From Sphagnum compactum (Eukaryota; Bryophyta; Sphagnopsida; Sphagnales): DNA of 64,000 bases. The DNA is taken from positions 8,732,213-8,796,212 of the forward strand of contig OZ234493.1 of assembly GCA_965153455.1 (NCBI GenBank), in the 5' to 3' direction. The notes under the pieces are model-generated. The model was not told where the DNA came from and did not search any database. It saw only the letters and a program-made list of their open reading frames with translations. Below, piece by piece: positions 26,965 to 35,800 of the stretch. The position numbers and the translations under genes were made by a program. Every line of letters starts with the position of its first letter. Within the stretch, counting starts at the first letter, position 1.

Positions 26965-28200
26965 ATGTTTCAATTACTAATCAAGATTGTTGCCATTAGC
27001 ACTAAGAATTTTCTTTTAGAATCAATGTTGTATGGAGGAAATCATACCCCAAATTCTTTGAACATCATGTATTCAACACACATGAAGTCCAATATGGCAC
27101 AAAGGTTATTATTGTTTCCAAATAATAAGCACAAAAAGTGTGAAATGCAAACACACAAGGATAATGATAATATTAGTGTTAGATGCAAGTATTGTAACTA
27201 GGCCCCAAAATCCCAGTTGGTAAAAGTAAGTACAAATGCAAGTATTGCAATCATGCCCCAAAATTCCAGTTGGTAAAGGTAAGTATGGATGTAGGTATTA
27301 CAATGAAACCCCAACATTCCAGTTAGTATACGTAAGTATAAGTTCGGGTATTGCAAGTTTAAATGAAAAACAAGCCTAGATGCAATACCCACACGTTAAA
27401 AAAAAACCCATCTAAATGGTTTGGGTACCCTTAAGTGAAGACCTAGCCCTATACACAATATGCAGACGCAAAGTCACCTTCAAAAAACCCTACCCTAAAT
27501 GCAATACCTGCATTTTGGGTCACACGAAAAATACGCATGTGGGGTTTAAGCCTTCTTTAAATGAAGATCCTACCCTAAATGCAATACCTGCATTTGGGGT
27601 CACTCTAAAATAATTAGTTAACCCTTACTTTTTTTCATGAATTTGAAAGAGGTTCTATTATTTGTGGAACAAATAGTACAATGACAATTGTGATCAAGCT
27701 TATTTTGGTGTAAGAAATTTTCATGAAAAAGTTGAACTTGCAATTTATAACATGGAATAATTATCTTAAATAATGATTCCAATAACTTATTAAAACAAAA
27801 ATATACTAAATTTAGTCAATCAAATATCAAATTAATTAATCTGATTAAATCCAACTTTTTATTTTCAAGTAAATAAATTTAAGCCAAATGATTGGTTAAT
27901 TATTTTAAATAAATAAATGATTATCTAATTCTTCATAATTAATCATCTAAATTATCTAAAATAATGGTCTATTAATTATTTAATTATATGACAAATTTTA
28001 TTGATAATTCATTAATTATCATAAATATTTTATATTAAATTGGGGGGAAAATTTTAGGGTTTAGACATATGTGAAACAATACAATTGCATTCTATATCTT
28101 CCTGAAAGAGATTGGGAAAATTAGGTTGGAGTTATCACACAAAGGTAAAAAAAAACCTTATGTGAAAACCCAACCCTAAATGCAATACAAAGTTTGTGAA
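26965..28200. repeat. Right direct-repeat array next to the MULE gene
   Basis: After the stop come TATTGCA-type motifs (about 27190, 27242, 27294, 27344), an AACCCATCTAAATGG block (27400) that matches 22500, two palindrome modules (27489, 27569), then a block from 27640 to 28185 that matches 21750-22175 in the same orientation, including TTGGGGGGAAAATTTTAGGG at 28040. Confidence 0.88.
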
Positions 28201-28463
28201 GATCAAAAAATAAAAAGTTCAAGCTTAAATATTTTTCAAAGATGTTCATATTTTTTTTCCCCTTTTAAAGTTGTATATTCATACTAAAAACGTAAATATA
28301 AAGTCTTTAATTTAATGAGATTTTAAATTGTGTTAAAAAAAAATCAAAACACATAATAGTGGTTTAAATATTGGTCCAAATATATTGTTATTTATAAAAC
28401 CTAATACATAAATAATGATATTATGGAATTATACTGTTGATCCATTTTCAATACATATAATAT

Positions 28464-29329
28464 TTTAGGGGTTTAGGGTTTAGGGTTGGGTTTTCACAGG
28501 TTAAGGTTGGGTAAACCCTAAAACCCTAAACCCTACAAATATTAATAGTAAATAAAATAAATCTACAGTGCATTATAGAGGGTTTAGGTTTAAGGTTTAG
28601 GGTTTAGGTTTAAGTTTAGGGTTTAGATTTAGGGTTTAAGGTTAAGGTTTAGGTTTAAATTTAGGGTTTAGGTTTAAGTTTAGGGTTTAGATTTAGGGTT
28701 TAAGGTTAAGGTTTAGGTTTAAATTTAGGGTTTAGGTTTAAGTTTAGGGTTTAGATTTAAGGTTTAGGGTTTAGGTTTAAGTTTAGGGTTTAGGGTTAGA
28801 TTTAGGGTTTAGGGGTTTAGGGTATAAGTTAGGGTTTAGATTTAGGGTTTAAGGTTAAGGTTTAGGTTTAGGGTTTAGGGTTTAGGTTTAGATTTAGGGT
28901 TTACGGTTTAGGGGTTTAGGGTTTAAGTTAGGGTTTAGATTTAGGGTTTAAGGTTTAGGTTTAGGTTTAAGGTTTAGGGTTTAGGTTTAGATTTAGGGTT
29001 TAGGTTTAAGGTTTAGGGTTTAAGTTAGGGTTTAGATTTAGGGTTTAAGGTTAAGGTTTAAGTTTAAGTTTAGGGTTTAGGTTTAGATTTAGGTTTTAGG
29101 GTTTAGGCGTTTAGGGTTTAAGTTAGGGTTTAGATTTAGGGTTTAAGGTTAAGGTTTAGGTTTAAGTTTAGGGTTTAGGTTTAGATTTAGGGTTTAGGTT
29201 TAAGGTTTAGGGTTTAGGTTTAGATTTAGGGTTTAGGTTTAAGGTTTAGGGTTTAAGTTAGGGTTTAGATTTAGGGTTTAAGGTTTAGGGTTTAGGTTCA
29301 GGTTTAGGGTTTAGGGTTTAGGTTTAGGA
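28464..29329. repeat. Degenerate interstitial telomere-like repeat (TTTAGGG)n
   Basis: TTTAGGG and variants (TTTAGG, TTTAAGG, TTAGATTTAGGG) fill 28579-29329 on the plus strand, with higher-order units of about 60-120 bp. Before it, 28464-28486 is G-rich TTTAGGG and 28512-28534 is C-rich CCCTAAA, a head-to-head pair. The seven-base plant telomere unit is recognisable, but the degeneracy means it is old or expanded from a short seed. Confidence 0.95.
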
Positions 29330-30420
29330 TACTGATAATGATGCTGCAAAAGCTGCTGTTGTGGCTACAAAGAAAAGTGATTGGTCTTAAGTGCGCACCT
29401 ACCGACTAAGTACGCACACTCCTCCTAGGTTCAAGTTGCATACTTAGGCGGGAGGCTATTGTACGCATGTGGGTTTAAGCATCTTTATACGAAAATCCTA
29501 CCCTAAATGCAATACCTGCACTTTGGGTCACACAAAAAATACGCATGTGGGGTTTAAGCCTTTTTTAAATGAAGATCTTACCCTAAATGCAATACCTGCA
29601 TTTAGGGTCACTCTAAAATAACTAGTTAATTTCAAAATCATATGCTAACAAAGGTGTGTATGGAGGTTGGGGTTGTTGATTGGGAATCCATGATTGAAAT
29701 TTAGAGTTTGGGAAACCCTAAATTAATTAACAGTTTTTTTACAAATTAATAGTAAATGAAATAAATCTATGGTGCATTATAGGGGGAATTTTATATGCAA
29801 AAAAATGCAATACATATTTGCAAGATCATACTGAAATAATACATAGGTGATTGGAGGAAAGCATATGTGAAAACCCTAAACCCTAAATGCAATACTCGCA
29901 TGTAATGTCATTTCAAAAATGGTCTGGGTACCAAAATTATGTCTTTTTATATACCTAAATTAAATATTATTCTAAATTAATTTTATGACAAAATGTAAGT
30001 TTTACAATGAATGAAAAAACCAGCAACTATTATGGGACCTATATGCGGGTATTGCAAGAGAACCCAAAAAAACCAGTCGCTATTTTGGAGACTATATGCG
30101 GGTATTGCAACGAATGAAGAATGTCAACGATTATTTGTGCCCTTTATGTGGGTATTGCAAGGAATGCAAAATGCCAGCGGCTATTATGGGACTCATATGA
30201 GGGTATTGCAATGAATGGAAAAGGCCATTGCCTATTAATGCAAAATGTCTGTGGCTATTTTTTGAGGTTATATGCAGGTATTGCATATTAGAAAATGGTC
30301 TTATGGAGTTCATAATAGAAAATGATGTGGGTATTATATGTTTAAAATGTGTGGATTATTTTAAAAGTCTTCAAGTGATGTGAGTCCTATTAACTTAGAT
30401 GTAAGTATTGTATAATGTTT
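29330..30420. repeat. Third block of palindrome modules and GGTATTGCA motifs
   Basis: Modules at about 29500 and 29581, the latter a perfect palindrome (arms CCCTAAATGCA and TGCATTTAGGG, spacer ATACC). The stretch 29630-29695 matches 21660-21730. From 30000 to 30300 five GGTATTGCA motifs occur at intervals of about 50-70 bases (30046, 30101, 30151, 30207, 30276), matching the pattern at 22200-22410. Confidence 0.88.
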
Positions 30421-30699
30421 ATTTTGATCTTTGATTTGATTCTTACATCTCAAGTACAAACAAAATTATGACAAAGAAGACATATAGGATTAACCAAATA
30501 CACATCAAACAAGTGTGAGTAGCCGATACTATTATATTAATAAAAGATGTACAAAAATGGGTGCATGGAAAATTACTAGAGAACCCAATGAAGAAAAAAC
30601 ATTGGATCACTAGAACATATCAAAGGATCAAAGTTCAAAATTGGGTAGTCCAAAAAAGAAAAGGGCTACAAAACCTTACTAATTATATAAAATGAAACC

Positions 30700-32427
30700 C
30701 TAACCCATATCAGTATCTACAATCCCATGTTTAGCTCGATATGCAACTGCTGCATTTGCAGCCTTTGCTGCATGATGAGCAGTGTAAAGATGGCGGCGTT
30801 GCATCTCAATCTGAACTGCATTTGCAACAAACTGGGCCTTTGTTTGGTCCTGAACCCTACAAACACCCAAAAATCACCAAATTAAACCGTAACACACCTT
30901 GGATCAAATACAATAAAAAAATAATAAACATTGCTTAATATTTTTTTTTACCTTCCATGAATCATTCTAGATTCATGAAAATCCAAAACATTCGATAATT
31001 GTTTTGTCCGACTTGTTTTGCTGGACTCTCGCTCCCAATTCTTCACATCCCATGCCGTCTTTAATTGTCGTGCGTATGCACAACGAGTGGATCGGATCAT
31101 CCCCTGTAAGTCATCATCCTTCTCCATTCGTACAATTGCATCTCGCGCCACACTGCCCACACCCCAGGCATCAAGGCCCAACACCTTCAACAATTGCTCT
31201 GAAGCAAATCTAACCAAAGGTGGTTTTGGGAGTGGTGGACACTGTTTTGCAAGAGTCATCAAATGATTCCACTCGCGTTCTGCTTTGGCACGAGCACGAC
31301 TAGCAGCTTTCTGATCATTTCGCCTCTGCACAGCCATCGCATCTCCCAAAATGCGAGCGTTCATCTTGCCATGGTCTTGATGCCGAGGACCTCATGCAGC
31401 AATTGAAGGCCTCCCAGGTTTTGACTTTTCTGCCACCAAGCCGTGCACCTCCTTCAAATGCTGCGTCAATAGCCATTTCGCACAATATGCGACAGTGCAA
31501 TTGTGGACTTTGCACTTCCATTTGGACCCGACCTTTGTCCATTCCTTATCCTTCCGAGCCAGATTAGGTGGACAAATAACTGCAGGTGGTTGAGAAGCTT
31601 GCTCAGTTTCCAGTTCCGGACCTAAACCCAAAAACAGAAAGTTCAATAAACAAAATGCAGGTATTGCAAAACATCAAATCACAAAATTACATATTACTTC
31701 TATAAACATGAACTGTTCTAAGGTATTGCAGTAAATTTTTTTTGACAAAAACATTTCTGCACCATCCAACAAATGGAAGGTGCAGGTGCAATTAAATTTT
31801 GAGAAATTTGTACAATTTTATTAATTTGTAATTAATCTAATGTCCTATCTTCTAATGTCCACGAATTCTACAGTAATCTATACCAATGCTACCCTTTTGT
31901 TTCAATTGTGATAGAGCACAATTATGCTCACCAGTTTCCCGATCTAATGCAGCAATATTATCCTTAGCAACAATTTGCTGGGCACCTCCCGCATCTGATG
32001 TGGTGACAATTTCCTAGGCACCTCCCGCATCTGATGTGGTGACAATTTCCTAGGCACCTCCCGCATCTGATGTGGTGACAATTTGCTGGGCACCTCCCGC
32101 ATCTGATGTGGTGACAATTTCCTGGGCACCTCCCGCATCTGATGTGGTGACAATTTCCTGAGCACCTCCCGCATCTGATGTGGTGACAATTTCCTGGGCA
32201 CCTCCCGCATCTAATGTGGTGACAATTTCCTGGGCACCTCCCGCATTTGATGTGATGACAATTTCCTGGGCACCTCCCGCATCTGATGTGGTGACAATTT
32301 CCTGGGCACCTCCCGCATTTGATGTGATGACAATTTTTTGGGCACCTCCCGCATCTGATGTGGTGACAATTTCCTAGGCACCTCCCGCATCTCCTGCATC
32401 GCTTTTCTTTACTCTCCTCCTACCCAT
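30700..32427 (-). pseudogene. C2H2-finger protein with 12-residue repeats, four in-frame stops
   Basis: Function not known. Three exons join in phase, 32427-31932, 31621-30952 and 30856-30700, exactly 441 codons with the final TAG. Exon 1 starts MGRRRVKKS and continues with about 11 copies of DAGGAQEIVTTS. Exon 2 has one C2H2 finger, C-x4-C-x12-H-x4-H (WKCKVHNC to HLKEVH), a KPGRPS motif like a minimal AT-hook, and a basic helix-prone part (RARAKAEREW). Exon 3 is an Ala-rich helix-prone tail ending DTDMG. Stops: TAG at 32374-32376, 32050-32052 and 32014-32016 where other units have CAG, and TGA at 31392-31394. The joint phase of all three exons supports the model despite the stops. It is convergent to the MULE gene; an accessory transposon ORF is possible. 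Confidence 0.68.
31981..32394. repeat. 36-bp tandem repeat, 11 units plus a partial one
   Basis: Unit GGCACCTCCCGCATCTGATG plus TGGTGACAATTTCCTG, exactly 36 bp, from 31981 to 32376, then a partial unit. It encodes the 12-residue repeat in exon 1 of the minus-strand gene and leaves a second minus frame fully open. Units vary at a few sites only. Confidence 0.97.
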
Positions 32428-32579
32428 TATAACCTCCAACCCTAAACCAGTAGTTATTACCAATTGTTAATTCTAATGAACAAAAGCACAAGCAACAACA
32501 AAACAAAAAAAATAAATCGCCACTAGCAGCAAGAAAAAAGAAAAAAAAAGCGTTGCAACTTTGAGCTTTAGAAAATTGC

Positions 32580-32895
32580 AGCTTTGAGCTCGGAGCTTTA
32601 AACGTTGCAGCTTTGAGCTTTGAGGGTTTAGGGTTTAAACCCTAAACCCTAAACCTGCAGCGCTGCAGCTCTGAGCTCCACGAGTTAGGAGCAGCGCAGC
32701 AGCTCCGAGCTCCACGAGCTTGGAGCAACTCCAAGCTCTGAGCTCCACGAGCTTGGAGCTCCAGCACAGCTCCGAGCTCCACGAGCTTGGAGCTCTAGCG
32801 CAGCTCCGAGCTCCACGAGCTTGGAACTGTGCTGCTCCGAGCTCCGAGCTCCACGAGCTGGGAGCTGCAACTCCGATCTCCCAGCTCCACGAAAA
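32580..32895. repeat. AGCTC satellite block 1
   Basis: Words such as CTCCGAGCTCCACGAGCTTG in both orientations, hence many GAGCTC palindromes. It begins after a telomere-like palindrome (32624-32649). Open in several frames on both strands because the words lack stop codons; no protein is inferred. Confidence 0.9.
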
Positions 32896-33371
32896 TTCTT
32901 GGAAAAGCTGATTCCACAAAGCTTTCATAACAAAAGAAATCCAAAGAACAACGATGAGCAATTGCTTTTTCCTTACCTGGATACTGCAGGCAGATTCAGG
33001 GCAAACGAAGCTTGTGTCCAAGTCCTTACCAAAACTGCGCCCAAAATCTTTCCTGCAAAACAGAATTAGTTTTCAGGGAGCCTCCTCTTCAAAAGTCTAA
33101 TTCTCCCCCTCTCCCCCCCCTCCAACACCTCTCTGAGATTCAACAGAAATGCAATTCCACGAAATTCCATCACCAGACACTTGGAATGGAAAAAAAATCA
33201 CGAAGACCAAAATGCTATCAGTGCTGATGCTTTTCCAAGCCAACACGACGACAGCTTCATTCTTGCTACCGAAGCCTGTTCTACCGTCACTCGTAAAACT
33301 CCGCACACAACAGCAAAAAAATGAAAAAAGAGAACAGATTTCTCGCTTTTCACAAACGTTGTTCCTTCTCT

Positions 33372-33427
<56 letters not shown>

Positions 33428-33814
33428 ACAAAGTTCTCCTTCCGGCGCCTACTATAATGTATCGATCTCCCTACACCTCCTAACACAAGTCCGAATTTTC
33501 CATCAGATATCAATCCGCAATGAAGAAGAACATCCCGGGCCTGATAAAAGTGGAAAACAAGAAAAAACAGAACTCGCTAGCCAATTGTCATCCCTAGTAC
33601 CTGCTGGTGTCTCGAAGCTGATAAAAGACAAAGCAGAGAGAATTGCCTTTCCAAAACTGCCAGCCAAGAAAACCAAAAGAAACTGAAAACCCTAAACCCA
33701 ACAAACGAGCCGTAAATTGGTCCACTTCTCTCTCAGTCAGATTCCCGCAAATTCTTGTCTCCAAAAATAAATTTATAATAGAAAATTTTCGTCGCGAAAG
33801 CTCCAAACACCAGC
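32896..33814. other. Unique spacer with a GA microsatellite
   Basis: Moderately GC-rich DNA between satellite blocks. A pure GA dinucleotide run lies at about 33373-33424. A phrase at 33580-33616 (CAATTGTCATCCCTAGTACC) is repeated at 33899-33934. No gene recognised. Confidence 0.6.
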
Positions 33815-34222
33815 GCTCGAGCTCGGAGCTGCAGCTCCAAGCTCCGAGCTCCACGAGCTGGGAGCTGCGTTGCAACTCCGAGCTCCACGAGCTTGGAGCC
33901 AATTGTCATCCCTAGTACCTGCTGGTGTCTCGGAGCTGCAGCTCCCAGCTCCGAGCTGCAGCTCCAAGCTCCGAGCTCCACGAGCTGGGAGCTGCGCTGC
34001 AACTCCGAGCTCCACGAGCTTGGAGCTCCAGCGCAACTCCGAGCTCCACGAGCTGGGAGCGTGGAGCGTGGAGCTTGGAGCTCCAGCAGAGCTTGGAGCT
34101 GCAGCGTGGAGCTCCGAGCTCCACGAGCTTGGAACGTGGAGCTCGGAGCTGCTCCAATCTCGTGGAGCTCGGAGCTGCGCTGCTCCGAGCTCCAAGCTCC
34201 ACGAGCTTGGAGCTCCTCTTCA
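33815..34222. repeat. AGCTC satellite block 2
   Basis: Same GAGCTCCACGAGCTTGGAGC words as block 1, both orientations, with GGAGCGTGGAGC variants. Confidence 0.9.
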
Positions 34223-35044
34223 AGCAAACATTGTTGGACAAAGATGGAAATTGACTGAAACCAAAGAGTGCAGAACATACATGAGGACACAGTACCGTCG
34301 ATAAGTTCGGCACCTAGGAGATGTTTATTGCTGAAGCTCGGTACCGCTGATATCTTCTTCTGGCAGGATAGAAGCGTTGAAGAGGAGGAAAGAAACCAGC
34401 AATATAATATTATTACATGAGATTCTTACGAGCACCGAAGTCTGCCGCGAGGGGGAAGGAAATCCGTAAGGGCGAATGCTCAACTACAACTGTCTTCCTT
34501 TCCTTTACGATCAAGTGGAAGTACGCAACAACAACAGCAACAGCAACGGCGCCATATATAATAAGCAATCCAGTAATGAACGAGAGGCCGCGTGCAGAGC
34601 GCCTATAAGCAATGTTCTCAAAAACTGTACAGCTGCAACAACACCAGCAGCTCCTCAAACACAGCGTTGCAGCAAAACCACGAAAATCTACTCACATGTA
34701 AGTGAGCAGGAAGATGTACAAACCAATCGGCAACTCTAGGAAAAGGAAGCCTTCACACCAAATTGCACGCACGCGCTGCTGCTGATCTCCGAGAACCATA
34801 AACCTGAAGACGAGATATCGGAGAAAACTTGCACAATAGTCACCAAAACTACCGAAAATACAGACACCGAGAAAGAGAAAAGACACAGAAAACCGCACCG
34901 AGAGAGACAGAGAGACAGAGACAGAGAGGGAAATATGCAGTGAAAAGCAGAGGGTGAAAGAAGCAAGCGACCAGAGAGGAGACCAGAACTCAAAACGATT
35001 TTTAAAAAAATTCTACGCGAAAAAAAAAGGAGTTACAAGTTCGG
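34223..35044. other. Unique spacer between satellite blocks
   Basis: No gene recognised. Two minus-strand open frames (34898-34692 and 34658-34413) each hold a hydrophobic stretch but have no family resemblance. A GAGACA-type run lies at about 34898-34930. Confidence 0.5.
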
Positions 35045-35800
35045 GCAGCTCCGAGCTCCACGAGCTTGGAGCGTGGAGCTCGGAGCTGCTCCAATCTCGT
35101 GGAGCTCGAAGCTGCGCTGCTCCGAGCTCCGAGCTCCACGAGCTTGGAGCTCCAGCGCAGCTCCGAGCTCCACGAGCTTGGAGCTTGGAGCTTGGAGCTC
35201 CCAACTCGTGGAGCTCGGAGCTGTAGAGCTTGGAGCTGCAGCTCCCAGCTCGTGGAGCTCGGAACTGTAGAGCTTGGAGCTGCAGCTCCCAGCTCGTGGA
35301 GCTCGGAGCTGCAGCTCCGATCTCCAAGCTCCACGAGCTTGAAGCTGCAGAGCTTGGAGCTACAGCTCCCAGCTCGTGGAGCTCGGAGCTGCAGCTCCGA
35401 TCTCCAAGCTCCACGAGATCGGAGCTGCGCTGCTCCGAGCTCTGAGCTCCACGAGCTTGGAGCTCCAGCGCAGCTCCGAGCTCCGAGCTCCACGAACTTG
35501 GAGCTCCAGCGCAGCTCCGAGCTCCAAGCTCCACGAGCTTGGAGCTGCAGCTCCGAGCTCCACGATGCAAAATAAAAAAGAAGAAGGGAAAAAAGCTTAC
35601 CTTGAAGCTCTGGCGCTCCTGCTTCAGGAAAAAAGCTCCAGCTCTGGCGCTCCCGCTCTGGCTGTGGTGCTCCCGGTCTGGCTTCGTCACTCCCGCTCTG
35701 CCTGTGGTGCTCCCGCGATGGTGCTCCCATTCTCGCTGTGGTGCTCCCGCGATGGTGCTCCTGCTCTCGCTGTGGTGCTCTGGCGATGGCGATTGGAGGT
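35045..35800. repeat. AGCTC satellite block 3 with a CTCCCGCT-type tail
   Basis: The longest AGCTC block (35045-35565), followed by 35600-35790, a second degenerate repeat of GGTGCTCCCGCGATGG and GCTCTGGC words. The two are adjacent but differ in sequence. Confidence 0.88.

Noticed and set aside
31944-32399. Open frame MREVPRKLSPHQ repeats as the true product
   Set aside because: It does not connect in phase to the next exon and ends at a stop after the array; the DAGGAQEIVTTS frame matches the splice phases on both sides.
33733-34313. Overlapping 100-185 codon frames on both strands
   Set aside because: All translate AGCTC satellite block 2.
34413-34898. Two minus-strand frames with hydrophobic stretches as a membrane protein gene
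   Set aside because: No family resemblance and no convincing splice junction between them.
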